Origin: Tipula vernalis
Taxonomy: Eukaryota > Arthropoda > Insecta > Diptera > Tipulidae
Direction of reading: 5' to 3'
Length of the DNA: 64,000 nucleotides
NCBI GenBank assembly: GCA_958295665.1
Contig: OY282560.1
Location: 194,489,011-194,553,010 of the forward strand
The notes under the pieces were generated by a model that saw only the letters and a list, made by a program, of their open reading frames with translations, was not told the DNA's origin and did no database searches. The position numbers were made by a program, and so were the translations under genes. Positions 1-11,881 of this stretch are shown piece by piece (position 1 is the stretch's first letter; each line of letters begins with the position of its first letter).

Positions 1-3000
1 AATATTAACATTATTCAATATTTCAAGGTCTTATGGACCCTGGGACAATATTGCTTTTTAATCAATTGAACATAGGATATTCAAAACGGTTTGCTAATTT
101 AGCATTTTTTCAGTTTTCTCCAAAAGTTGCTGGTGGAATTAAATAAAAATATTTTTGCTTCGCGCTTTGTTCAACTGAATTTCTTTACGTTGCAATTCAT
201 GCCTTGCATTCTTATACCAACTGGCTGTAGTAATAACTCCAAATACTAACGAAATTTTTATTCGACTACTTCGAAAAATTTTGATTTTACGAGGACAAAA
301 CAATAATTGAAATGTCCTGAAATTTCTGTGATTTCAAAATAACTGGAGACAATACTAAGTAAATTTTAGCTTGAAAATGTAGAAATGATTTTCAGAAGTT
401 ACAATTTCATTAAATTTTATAGTTTTTATAATTTTTTTTCGACATCTTCGAAATCAAGCCTTGAAAGCTTTTATTAAAATATGACTCATTACGTGCCAAC
501 AAAAAATATCACTGGTATAGGATTGTACCAATCAGAGCGATTCAATTACTTCTGCGACTCAACTAAAGAGAACCGATAATTTATAATGAGCCCCAACGAG
601 AAAACGGGCGGTTAAGTTTCATTTACATAAAATATATTTTTATTGTAAGAATTCTTTTTCAAACAGTTTTGTATAGTTTTGTGTTTATATATCACCCACT
701 CAAATCGTCATTATTTAATATTAAAGAAAACTTTGTTTTTCCGGATGTATTGGGGGAATTTCTTCTTTTTAAACTTGATATCAACAAGTTTTCCAAAATA
801 AAAAAATAAAAAATTCGAGATAAATATTCAATTAAACTTTTTTTTTTATAAGATGATTATTGCTGTTATTTAAATGTAGGACATGTGTGGAAAATATAAA
901 ATGTCAAAACCATAACGATCATTATTTATACATAAATAAAATGGACGACAAGAATAATAATGGGATGCCATAAAAATTTTTGTATTTTACTGTCTGCTCT
1001 CTCACATTTCGTGCGGTTTATCATTTATTTATTACACATACTTGTATTACATAAATATGTTGTAGTTTATGACCAAGGATGATATTTGACCAGTAGCCAA
1101 ATTATTGATAAACGTTTACGCTTAAATCATTTTGATAGATTACATCATTAATAATTAATGTTTCACACGTTTTAATAAATGGATATCGATAAATCACATT
1201 TATAACATGGAAATCATTGGATCAATCAGATACACACATCTTTGTACTTAAAAAGAGATAACACTTAACTCTCTGTTGTAAATTTTCGGTAGGTGATATT
1301 CTGCAAATTGTAGAACCTTTACAACACCTTAATTTTTTTGTACACATTTTTCTCGGAATATTTTTTGTGTCGGGCTTATCATTGGTACATTTATTTTCCT
1401 TAGTTCCAATCTACAAAAAATAGGTATTTAAAAGCTTCTCTACAATAGGTATACATCAACATAATAATATTATTTTTTGCCTTGTTTTATGTTGGAAATA
1501 AAATTTTATTTGTAACCTTATTTTATAAAACATATAGGTATTACTGAGATAACGCTTGCCCTAAATTAAAATTATTAAAAAAACTATACACAAAACGTGT
1601 AGTAGCATATTATATTTTATTTTGGCTTAATATTGTTGGCAAAAAAGTTTGTATCAAAACAATAAATTTTTTAAAGATTCTAATCATGAAAGGCAGCAAC
1701 AAAAACTAATCACGTTCTGTGAATTTGTTATCATTTATAAAAATGTAATGTGAAAGAATATTGGCTCACCCAAAGGGAATATAGCTTTACTCAGCACACA
1801 AAATCGTAAAATGTTAACAAAAATTTAGGCTGAATTAATTGTAAGCCAATGGTGCTGTCTTAAGAGAGCCAGAATTTAAAGATATAAGGCACTTCATAAA
1901 TTCTGAGAAATTGCACTGCCATAAGTTTTGGCTTTAGTTATGGTTTACGGAGTTTGTTTTCGGCTGAATTTGTTTGGCGCCAATAATGTCTAAAAAAATT
2001 GGTTTGATTGAATTTTGAACAAAAACACACGACCAATTTAGTTCGGAATTTCCCTATAATTTTTTAAAGAATATTTAAATGTTTTACCGTATTTACTAAT
2101 TGATGATTATGTAGAGGATTATGGGTTTGTGTTGTTGTATTGTGTGGAAAATACTTTAAACTGTGGATGGAATACATATGCAACAAAATAAATTAAATAC
2201 AATTTTAATATCAGTACACATCGCAGCGCAATATTACCACCCATTGATAAATGAAACAACCTTGGTCCGAAAAACAATAGGAAGGAAAAGTTACCGAGGA
2301 ACCAGTATGCCAGATAAAAACAATGTGTAGGACAACAACAATCATGGACAGAATAAGAAATTTGTTTTTGTATTGCACAGGACTGCCAGCGATTAGTCCG
2401 CTCTTAATATTTGGTTTAACTATTCTGTTTTATAAACGAGTGTCGACGAGGAACATTAAATTACAACCGATGTACATCTTACAGCAATAGTTGCCAGGCT
2501 GTGCTTGTAGATAAACCGTTTACTTTTTGTCATACAATTCGTCGATGAAAAACCATCGTAATTATGCCGTGAAAGGTCGGTACTTTCAATAAATCAAATT
2601 ACCGGACAAGTGCAACGAATTTCCCAAACAATAGACAAGAGATAATGTAACGCTTGTAAAAGTGTGACTTATATAAATTTCCCGCATCAGCGCATAAAAA
2701 TGGAAATTCTCCGGTCCACATATATTTTTGTAACATTTTCCTCCCACCCTAATCTGCGGCAAGTGATCCTAGCGAGTCGCATTCAAAAAATGCAATGAAA
2801 ACCAGCGTGCAAATTTCGATCTAACTTCAAGTCAAAATTTTTCCAGATTGCTGCTCAGCTAGAGCTTCTGTTCATAATGGAAACCTAATGGCCTCATCGT
2901 TTATCATGACAAATTGCCGCCGTTCTTTTTAAATAAGCAACAAAACAACAATTTTTAATCGATATATGAAACGAACTTTCCATCATTAATGATTACTTAT

Positions 3001-5500
3001 TAAGTTTCTTAAAATACCCTGGTCGTAGAAGAACGTTGTCTGTTGGCCCACCTCAATTTTTATTTTTTTTTTGCTTGAGAAAACTGTTTTTATATAAACC
3101 GACAGGCAAACTATTAAGGCAGTTACAAAGTGTTGAGTAACGAAAATGAATATATTGTCGATGAGAATGTATGATCGATTTGAAATTTCACATTTTAATT
3201 AAAGACAATTTAAAGAGTAAAGACATTTTTTTATGGTCTTTTATGGATTCCGTATTTCAGTAATATTATTCAAATATAGGTGAATGGCTATGGCTGCATC
3301 GTACAGAATTGTAAATTTTGATTAGACAAAAAATGGTGACCATTTGAAAAACAAACCACGCAGTAAATTATTAATAAAAAAAAATTGTACGATGCGGCGA
3401 TAACGACACAGGAAATGTGTGTACAACAGAATCCATTTTGAATTAGGTCGATCGGACAAAAACTGTCTGTGCTGTGCAACCAGGTCAAAAAACCTGATTT
3501 TGCGAAATAACGCGTTTAACACCAACAGCAAGAGGCATCGGCGAATGACGGGCATTTCGAATTCTTCTGTTGCGAATTGAGAGACAAAGGTATATATTCT
3601 TAGGGTCCACAACTATAAAAAAAAAAATTATTATAATTTTTTTTGTTTCAACACTGTGTAACTGCCTTAACTCTTGTTCGTGGTTGGTTTTGGCCAGACA
3701 GTTTTTAAAAATTGGTAATCTAAGTCTTTCTAGATTGTGTTCGATGTAGCCGAGTTTAACTAGTACTGCACCAGCCATTAAAATTACTGGAGGTGCGTGT
3801 ACAATCAGCATATCTATTCCATCGTTTTTTGGTATATTTTACATTAAACAATGAACTCATGACAGAGCACCAGTCAAAGGAAACCTCGTTTACCTTGAAT
3901 TTCACCAGATGCACCAAGTCTAAGGGCTACAACCTGCAACATGGCAAATTGGCAACAAACGTATTTATCTAAAAAAATAATTGAACTTTTACACCATTAC
4001 GCGTTGACGCAATATTTGTACTTCGTATGGTCGAAAGACTACACCTAAAAAAACTTTAACCATTGAAGAGAGCTCATTTCTTTCTTCAAGAATCACAATC
4101 TTCCTTCAATGAAATGGTAAAAATAAGATTAATTATTAATTGTTTATTTCGGCTCCGTGAAGCTGGTACATAATATATATGGTACGACGTACAAAAAACA
4201 AGTTAGACCTAATTGGCCACTGTGTTAGTAATTGCATAGCGCTAGAAAAAGTCATATTAAGTCATATTAAGTCTGTGTCCAAAAGCTGTGATAAATATTT
4301 TTTTAGTACACATTTAGTATTTACACCCAAATTTATCGTGGTCTTTCGCTGTGATAATTTTTGACACATACAGAATAATATGGCTCCGTCGACATTCAAC
4401 ATGTCACTTTGCAATTTACATCATTAAAATAAAATGTCAACTAGTCAATGGTGATATTATCGTTTGCAGCGACACACATATGGGAAACGTAGCATTGTCA
4501 ACAATGATTGTCTTCTAGCGAGTCCGTGTATGGCAGCTACAGGTTAATCTTATTTATATGGCATATTGATCCTATTTTAAATGAAAAATCCCACAATCGC
4601 CTGACAGATTATTGAAGCTTTTAATAAATTAATTGGTTGACTATATGTAAAATGTAACGTTTTAATTGCATTGTATATTGCACATCAATAACCATTTATC
4701 TTGATCCATGCATGATAGGGTTGTCTCCAGTATGTTTTAATTTGTGTTGTGGTTCTCCTTTGACACCGTAATGTATTTTTCAAAATTTTTGCGAGAATTA
4801 TTGTTCCATCATCCTGTTATACTTTAATCTATGCTACAAAATGGAAGCAAATTCAATGCTATTGACGGTATTACTTGCTATTAAAACCGAACAACAACAT
4901 GACATATGGGAAAATATTTCAAAAAATTATTACAGAATCCGGGCAGCATAATAAAAATTTTGTTAATGTATGGAAATATTCTTCAAATAAATGTCAAAAA
5001 TTGTGTCTAAAAAATATTTATCACAGGTTTCAGACACATTTTAAGAAGCTAGCTCCACAAATAGCCATAACCAAAACAAAGGGATGCAATCGATCAAGCT
5101 CGGAACTCTTCAGATATATTAATTAAATAAACGGGTATTCCTATATCGCCCCACAATAGACATTTTCAATGTTTTGTATGTCAGCATGTGGGAAAGTAAC
5201 GCAGGTCTTTCTATTTTAATTTTTCCGAATAAATTAGTTTATTTGACCAGTGAAAATGTACTGGAGGAGAGCGAACATTCAAATAGGATAGACGTGTTTT
5301 GTCTTTCCTCTTCAAAATTTAATTTAATTTAATTTTTATTTTTTTATTTGTGTGTGTGTTATTATGTATACTCGTATATAGTACTTTATATACATATGTA
5401 TATACATTTTAATTTTAATTCTAATTCAATTCAATTTTAGTGAAATAATAATTATAGTGTAATTTTGGAAAATGCAATCCACCGGGACGCATATGTTTTA
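1..5500. other. A+T-rich non-coding stretch
   Basis: I see no convincing gene here. The open frames are short, A+T-driven and lack recognisable domains. The segment 2200-2830 is somewhat less A+T rich and could hold regulatory DNA, but nothing specific can be named. One inverted duplication (3114-3136 and 3648-3670) is listed separately. The minus-strand frame at 3485-3811 is open for 108 codons but has no motif I recognise. Confidence 0.6.
3114..3670. repeat. Inverted duplication of a 23-bp motif bracketing about 510 bp
   Basis: Positions 3114-3136 and the reverse complement of 3648-3670 match at 22 of 23 bases, and both contain TTAAGGCAGTTACA. Weaker similarity continues outward on the 5' side of each copy. 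A match of this length is not expected by chance in 64 kb. It may be the ends of an old non-autonomous transposon or an inverted duplication. No transposase is visible between the arms. Confidence 0.5.
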
Positions 5501-5514
5501 TATTCATAGATAAA

Positions 5515-5822
5515 GAAATCAAAATTCTTGATTTCTTGATTAAGTGCATGATTTTAACTTTTGTGTAGCTGTGCATGGAATTTAATAACTAAAATCTAAT
5601 AATTGGATCGTATTAAATTCATTTTAACTTAATTTGTTATATGTCGTAGTTAATTTCATATCTTATTTTATTTTTACGCCCACTTGAACGTTTTCTTGTG
5701 TTTTATTTTATGTACAATCGACACAAATATATTTCTGAATAGTGTTACATAGAACAGGAATATTGGTATTTCTCAGGCAATGTGTTGAATTTATAGCGAA
5801 AGAAATCAAATATATTGATTTC
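5515..5822. repeat. Duplicated short hairpin module (two copies, 287 bp apart)
   Basis: GAAATCAA and TTGATTTC form a perfect 8-bp stem at 5515-5535 (loop AATTC) and again at 5802-5822 (loop ATATA). Both copies continue into TTGATTA and a CATG context. The stem is kept while the loop differs. This looks like a degenerate duplication of about 290 bp rather than chance. No function is evident. Confidence 0.45.
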
Positions 5823-5979
5823 TTGATTAATTTCATGCTTTAGATTTTAATGTTGTTTGACTTAACCAAGTGTTCATATTTTACATTGAATTAGAAATAA
5901 ACTTGAAATTGACTCAAATTTATACACGCAGTTAATTTTCAAGTCTTATGTGTGGATTTTTAAGCTAATAAAAATTAAA

Positions 5980-6150
5980 TATTCGGTGAGTAATGAAAGA
6001 ATAATGAGTGAAACATTAGTCATCAGTGAATAACCATCAAATAATTGTTAAATAATTTGTGAGCAATGCGTGAATAACTATTGAGATATGGGTGAATATG
6101 TGATTGTTTAGTGAATAATTAAAGAATAATTATTGAATAATGAATGTATT
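5980..6150. repeat. Degenerate simple repeat of GTGAATAAT type
   Basis: The words GAATAAT, GTGAATA and TAATGA recur many times in 170 bp with irregular spacing. This looks like a decayed minisatellite or simple-sequence expansion. Around 6280-6330, a GATGATGAGCGG...TTCGAAAC segment recalls sequences near the 3' ends of some retroelements, but no linked coding region is visible. Confidence 0.35.
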
Positions 6151-6640
6151 CGGTATATGTAAAAGTAATATATAATGATATCTTGCGATTCACTTCTACG
6201 CACGCTTTATCACAATTTAAAATATTTTATTTAACAAACTTGGGAGTTTTAATGCTTCATTTTTAAAAGAAACCTGATGATGAGCGGATCTGTTCGAAAC
6301 TAGTTGTTTTGTGAAAATAAAAATAAATTCGCAAAAATAAAAATTAAAGAAAGTCTTTTAATTAAAACTCCACCTTGCTAAAGTTAGCCGAAATTTTCAG
6401 CCAAAAGATATAATTTTCTTGGCTATATCAGCCGAAAGTTACAAGCCGACACATTAAAGCCGAAAAATATTTTAAATAAAATTTTTTGACAAAACATATT
6501 TTAAACAACCTAGAAACTGATATTTTCAAGAAGAGATATTACGATTTTATAAAGGCTCATTTTGGTTTGTCACTGTTTACCATAGAATACATTATACTTT
6601 AAGTTTCATCAGAAAAGCCAAATATAAAATGTAAATATTT

Positions 6641-7410
6641 GTATAAATTCAACCTTTAAAGTATCATGTCTGGAAAGTAATTCAATTAGTGTGCCTGACA
6701 AACAATTATCCATAGAAAAATTATCAGGGCAAGTTTCATGTGTGCACCTCGGGAAAGTTCGATTGAATGAAAACCCCATATAAAATTAAAACATTTGTAT
6801 AAATTCAACCTTTAAAGTGTTATGTCTGGAAAGTATTTCAGTTAGTGCGCCTAGCCAACATTTAACAGTAGAAAAATTATTAAGCCAAGTTCCATGTGGG
6901 ATGCTCATGAAAATTCGTTTGAATTAAAAGCCCATGTAAAATTAAAATGTTTTTATAAATTCAACCTTTCAGCCAGTGTGCCTTACCAGCAATTATCCCT
7001 AGAAAAATTATTAGGGTAAGTTTCAAGTGGGGAGCTCGGGGAAATTCGTTTGAATGAAAAGCTCATATAAAATTTAAAAATTTGTATAAATTCAACATTT
7101 AAAGTGTCATGTCTGGAAAGTATTTCAATTTGTGTGCGTTACCAACAATTAGCTCTAGAAAAATTATTAGGGCAAGTTTCTTGTGGGGAGCTCGGGAGAA
7201 TTGGGGTATTTGTGAATTTATACAAATTTTGTAATTTTATATGGGCTTTTACCATATAAAATTACAAAATTTGTATAAATTCAACCTTTAAATTGTAACG
7301 TCTGTAAAGTATTTCAATTAGTGTACCTAGTCAATAGTTACCCTAGAAATATTATCAGGGCTAGTTTCATGTGGGTAGCTCGGGAAAATTCGTTTGAATG
7401 AAAAGCCCAT
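6641..7410. repeat. Tandem repeat, five copies of about 156 bp
   Basis: Copies begin at TATAAATTCAACCTTT near 6641, 6797, 6953, 7084 and 7273, giving spacings of 156, 156, 131 and 189 bp. The third copy has lost about 25 bp. The fourth has gained a palindromic insertion (7214-7282). Each copy shares GTCTGGAAAGTATTTCA, a TAGAAAAATTATTAGGGCAAGTTTC-like core and a GCTCGGGAAAATTCG end. The copies have diverged enough to be old. No open reading frame runs through them. Confidence 0.8.
7214..7282. repeat. Perfect 31-bp inverted repeat with 7-nt loop
   Basis: The arms at 7214-7244 and 7252-7282 are exact reverse complements, separated by GCTTTTA. The right arm is the normal start of tandem copy 5 of the 156-bp repeat. 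The left arm is an inverted copy of the same sequence, so the hairpin arose by inverted duplication inside the array. The lack of any mismatch, although the array copies themselves differ, suggests a recent event or gene conversion. Confidence 0.85.
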
Positions 7411-7560
7411 ATAGAAATATAGAAAGATTTTTTTTGGGGCAAAATAAAAGCCGGAATGTAAGCTTAGTTCATCTGTAACCCAGCCATGTCATTCATTCAT
7501 TATAAAGCTAACTCAACATCAGGCTCGCTACCAACTGACATCATCAACATGTATTATTAG

Positions 7561-7965
7561 GTAAAAGTCATTATTCATCAAAATATTAGAAGTTTACGTA
7601 GAAATTTTGATTTATTTTTAGCTAACATTGCTGCACTCGAGCTAGTGCCACAAATGAACTCGAGAGCTGTAAGATATCGGGTTATAAAATTATTGGTAAT
7701 TGCAATTCTATGTATAGAGGTGGTTTTCTTTATCTGAGGAAATATATTAATGAACAAAATGTGGTTTGTATTGATGCTAGTATAGTGCTGAACTTATATA
7801 GGTGAATTTTGAATAAAATTCTGTTTTCTTTTCGGTAATATGTATTTATAGGTTACGTTCTGTGCGCGCATATGTTTTCATTGAGGAACTTAATAATATT
7901 TTACTTGAGATCAAATTTAAAAATTTAATGGTTTTTGGTGATATGAACTTAAATATTTTTGAATT
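7561..7965 (+). pseudogene. LINE endonuclease-domain remnant
   Basis: The plus strand translates in pieces to the apurinic-type endonuclease domain of a non-LTR retrotransposon. From 7561 the frame reads HQNIRSLRRNFDLFLANI, matching the N-terminal block of LINE endonucleases. Near 7673 a shifted frame reads SGYKIIGNCNSMYRGG, and near 7925 another reads VFGDMNLNIF, the catalytic GDxN block. Stops and frameshifts separate the blocks. No reverse transcriptase follows, because the sequence passes into a gypsy element near 8.0 kb. The HQNIRS-type start fits the CR1/L2/Loa-like LINEs, the same broad group as the fragment at the right end of the window. A shared family is inference. Confidence 0.75.
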
Positions 7966-8096
7966 TCCACGGTCCTCGGTCACGGTCCTCCTATAATACC
8001 TCTGCCGAGTGGGGCATTTAGTTGAAAATAGCCTTCATCGACTGTATTTTAAAAAAACGACGACTCGTACACATCAATTGGTATATCATAAATAAA

Positions 8097-9014
8097 ATGC
8101 CACCTAAATTGGATCCAATCGCTGAGCAGAACAGAGACGATCTACAAATGAATGTCGACATATCAGAGCAAGCCAGTGTAATGAAAGTCAGGTTACAACC
8201 ATTTTGGGCAGATAATCCGCGGACTTGGTTTAATGCGTCTGAACTTATGTTCAAGATGCAAGGCATTACAAGCGACAAAACCAAGTTAATTCATTTACTC
8301 GCGGAATTATCACCAGCAGCGTCAGAAAGCACAAACGATGTGCTGGCAAATCCACCGGCCCAAAATTATTACGGAACAATTAAAAATACCTTGCCCAACC
8401 GGCTAGCTCTTTCACATGCACGACAGCTTGCGATCCTACTCAGTGGCCAACAATTGGGCGACAGACGCCCATCACATATGCTAAGCCACATCAGAAACTT
8501 AGCCGGCACTAATTTTCCAGAGGACGCCATAAGATCGTTATGGACACGATACCTTCCGGAAATAATTAAAATACCAATAATGATGCAACCAATCACTCAA
8601 CCAATGAATGACGTATCAGAAATGGCCAATCGTATGTACGATGCGATGACACCGAATGTGTCAGCTTGTAATGCACCATCGAAATCGAACAAACAATTGG
8701 CACAGTCAGACATACGCTACAGACCGCCACTTAATAATACGCCTATCACTTTAGATAAACCTCTCTCAAATATAGAGACGGCAGTTATGGGGATTAAGCA
8801 AACCCTCGTCAAGGAACAAGGTCGATTGAGAAATGGATCTAATTCACGGTCCCGCAGCCATAACAGTAGTAACAGTGGTCTTCGATACGCCTGGTGCTGG
8901 TGCCATTTCATATTTGGCAGGCGCGCCAAGAAATGTGTACCGCCTTGCGACTTCAATAACGTAAGCCAAACACAACCCGCAGTTAATACAAAAAACTCCC
9001 AGCCATTCGGGTAG
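8097..9014 (+). pseudogene. gag: gag of the CsRn1-type gypsy element
   Basis: The frame is open from an ATG at 8097, starting MPPKLDPIAEQ, and encodes about 305 residues. It opens upstream to 8022 without an ATG. The PFWADNPRTWFNASELMF and GITSDKTKLIHLL blocks near residues 45-80, together with GDRRPSHMLSHIRNLAG, are typical of CsRn1-clade Gag, which forms the nucleocapsid particle around the element RNA. The C-terminal Cys/His box reads CWCHFIFGRRAKKCVPPC. The usual tyrosine of CWYH is a second cysteine here. The frame stops at 9014, where the protease would normally follow, so gag is close to full length although the element is dead. Confidence 0.8.
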
Positions 9015-9271
9015 AGTGCAACACTCGAATGATCTAGTCTTATCGGCTGCAAACGGTTCAATAATACGGAATTCATCATCAATACATACGGAACCAGATT
9101 ACTCCAAGTAAATATCGGACTCAAGCGAACCTTCACGCATGCTTTTATTATTGCTGACGTGAATCACCCGATCATTGGAGCTGATTTTCTGGCATAAAAT
9201 TTGGCCTATTAGTCGACCTCAAGCGTAAACGGCTGGTTGATTCAGCGACTCAGCCGTCAATCAATGCCGTC
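9015..9271 (+). pseudogene. Aspartic protease remnant of the gypsy element
   Basis: Between gag and reverse transcriptase, broken frames show the second half of a retropepsin fold. Near 9040-9080 there is LSAANGSIIRNS. Near 9150-9190 there is [17 protein letters not shown], the conserved hydrophobic block that follows the flap. The catalytic DTG/DSG triplet is not visible, so the start of the domain is lost or shifted. The order gag, protease, reverse transcriptase matches Ty3/gypsy polyproteins. Confidence 0.6.
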
Positions 9272-10060
9272 ATGGTGCAAACCACCACACCTACGCCTAT
9301 TCATTTCATAGTCGACATCGGCTACGGTAAATTAGTCAAACAATTTGCGTTTTTAACAGCCGAGCCAAATTACAAGTTACCAGTAAAACATAACGTGGTA
9401 CATCACATAGTTACTGCAGGTCATTTACCTGTTTCAAGACCACGGAGACTAGATCAAGTGCGTCATAAAGCAGCACTAACACAACTCCAATATATGGTGG
9501 AATTAGGGATTTGCAGACCATCTGCTTCTCCCGTCTCATGTCCGTTATATATGGTGAAAAAGAAAGATCAAGATTGGAGACCATGTGGGGATTATCGCAG
9601 GCTTAATACGGTCACAACACTGGATCGATACCCGATACCCCACATTCAAAATTTTTCCATGCCTTTACATGGATGCAACATATTCTCCAAAATTGATCTC
9701 GTCAGAGCATATCATTTAACTCCCGTCGCCTCAGAAGCTGTTCATAAAACGGCAATAACAACACCATTTAACCTATTCGAATTCACACGAATGCCATTTG
9801 GACTACGCAATGCCGCCCAAACGTTTCAATTCATCAACGAAGTCGTATGTGGACTTGATTTCGTCTTCCTCTACATAGACGACATTCTGGTTGTATCTCA
9901 ATCTGCGGAACAACACAAACTGCACTTGGAACAACTATTCCAAAAGTTAGTGGAGTTTGATGTTCATATCAAGACTTCCAAATGCATTCTACCATCAGAT
10001 GAACGAATCAAGGCAATCTCAGACTTTCCAGCTCCTCAATCAAGTACATTAAGCGGTTTA
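9272..10060 (+). pseudogene. pol: Reverse transcriptase domain of the gypsy element
   Basis: This domain copies element RNA into DNA. Visible blocks in order are [46 protein letters not shown] (first catalytic Asp), [18 protein letters not shown] and [11 protein letters not shown] (the YIDD catalytic pair). Immediately after SKCILPSDE near 10000 the usual LGH-containing segment is missing. The frame is then shifted, so the connection region is read in another frame ([16 protein letters not shown] near 10050). That marks a small internal deletion. The catalytic residues themselves are intact. Confidence 0.9.
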
Positions 10061-10680
10061 TCGGCATGGTCAATTATTACCACCGATTTTTCCCTAAACT
10101 TGCTGAAATTTTGGCTCCAATCCACATTCACTTGGCAGACTTACTTTGAAAGCCCCAGACATCCAAGAACTTCTCTTGGCCAGATGAACGCCAACATGCA
10201 TTCACGACACTTAAGAATGAACTAGCCAAAATCACACTGCTTGTGCATTCAATGAGCGATTCAAAGCTCAGCATTACAACAGATGCATCAAACACTGCTG
10301 TCGGAACAGTGTTACAACAATTTAACAATGAGCATTGGGAACCCCTGGGATTCTTTTCAAAGAAATTATCGGATGCCGAAAAGAAATATTCCGCATTCGA
10401 TCGGGAATTACTAGCAATATATCTAGCAGTTAAACAATTTAGATATTGTGTTGAAGGTCGGGACTTCACTATTTATACCGACCACAAACCTCTGACGAAA
10501 GCTATTCAGTAAAAACTGAACGTAATCCAAGGCAAGCAAGACTCTTGGATTACTTTAATCAATTCACCACAGACATCGAGTATGTGCAAGGAAGTGACAA
10601 TGTGGTTGCAGACACACTTTCGCGTACCACCGACAACGAACAGGCCGCAATCGAAACCCACTTCGATTATAAAAAATTAT
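10061..10680 (+). pseudogene. pol: RNase H domain of the gypsy element
   Basis: RNase H removes the RNA template. Acidic catalytic residues are visible in ITTDASNTAVGTVLQQ (near 10265), FDRELLAIYLAVKQF (near 10400) and YTDHKPLTKAI (near 10480). A stop near 10510 is followed by a frame change. The domain tail then reads DYFNQFTTDIEYVQ and GSDNVVADTLSR, the usual hinge before integrase. The domain is complete in content but broken by at least two lesions. Confidence 0.85.
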
Positions 10681-10860
10681 TAAATATCTAAAAGCTGACT
10701 TAGAACTTCAGAATTTACTTTCTGGTTCCGGACGTTGCATTTGTTTTTCATACAAGCTTGAGTTTTCAAACTACCTGGCCTCGAGGTTTATTGCGAAATT
10801 TCTACAGGCAACAATCGCCCGTACATCGCAGAACCACTACGTCGAAGCATCTTCGACGCA

Positions 10861-11838
10861 TTGCACAACATTTCACATCCTGGTGTCCGTGCGACTCAAA
10901 AATTGATTACAGCTCGTTACTTTTGGCCTAGTATAACCAAGGACGTACCCCAGTGGGCGAACTCCTGTTTACCCTGCCAAAAATCAAAAGTTCAACGCCA
11001 CACAATTTCACCTCACGGGCAATTCGAAATTTCACTTGGTCGATTTAAGCACATCCATATAGATATAGTAGGACCACTTCCTTCATCTAATGGATTTTAA
11101 TATCTTCTCACATGTGTCGATCGCTTCAGCCGTTGGCCCGAAGCATACTGCATGACCAATATGTTAGCAGCAACAATTGCCACAACATTCGTTAATAATT
11201 ACGTAACACGATTCGGAGTTACTCTCAATATAACCACAGATCAAGGAACGCAATTTGAATCTAAGCTTTTTATCGAGCTAACAAAACTCATTGGCTCACA
11301 TCGGATATATACAACGGCTTATCATCCACAAGTCAATGGCATGGTCGAACGCTTCCATCGACAGCTTAAAGCTGCCCTCATGGCCCGGGGCAATACAATT
11401 AATTGGAGCTCGGAAATTCCCATTGTTTTACTAGGCATCCGAGCAACAGTAAAGGAAAATCTAAAGTGCTCGCCATCCGAAATTGTGGAGTTCTCAGTCG
11501 AAAATCCTCCTTTACCTTTACCAACACAAGACACAGTGGTTGACTAACTGCGAAAAACCATGCAGAACAACAAACAAGATAATAGCTTTGTCCCCAAATC
11601 ATTGGACAATTGCGATTTTGTTTTCATTCGAACAGACAAGGTTCGCACGGGCCTATCACCTCCTTACAAAGGCCCATACAAAATAATACGCTGCCTTCCC
11701 AAACAATTCATCGTTTCAATTAATGGTAAAAATCTTACCATTTCAATTGATCGACTCAAACCGGTATACGGCATAGAAAATTCACCTGATCAAACATCAG
11801 GCATTCTCAAACACAAAGCCGTACACTTTGCCGAATAG
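10861..11838 (+). pseudogene. pol: Integrase of the gypsy element
   Basis: Integrase inserts the DNA copy into the genome. The zinc-binding HHCC domain reads HNISHPGVRATQKL and ANSCLPCQKSK (10861-10990). The catalytic core has its three acidic residues in HIDIVGPLP (near 11060), TTDQGTQFES (near 11240) and NGMVERFHRQL (near 11340). An in-frame TAA at 11098-11100 splits the core and a second stop falls near 11545. The C-terminal DNA-binding part continues in 11560-11838 with FVFIRTDKVRTGLSPPYKGP and ends IDRLKPVYG. All core residues are kept despite the stops, so decay is moderate. Confidence 0.88.
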
Positions 11839-11881
11839 TTTCACATTCTCAAGGAGGGTAAATTTACTTGCAGGGGAGCCC

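Noticed and set aside
3322..3811. Two overlapping minus-strand frames of 96 and 108 codons
   Set aside because: No recognisable domain and no splice or promoter support. One overlaps the inverted 23-bp duplication. Probably chance frames in slightly less A+T-rich DNA.
6270..6340. Retroelement 3'-end signature (CTGATGATGAGCGG...TTCGAAAC)
   Set aside because: No reverse transcriptase or other coding remnant precedes it, so it cannot be assigned to an element.
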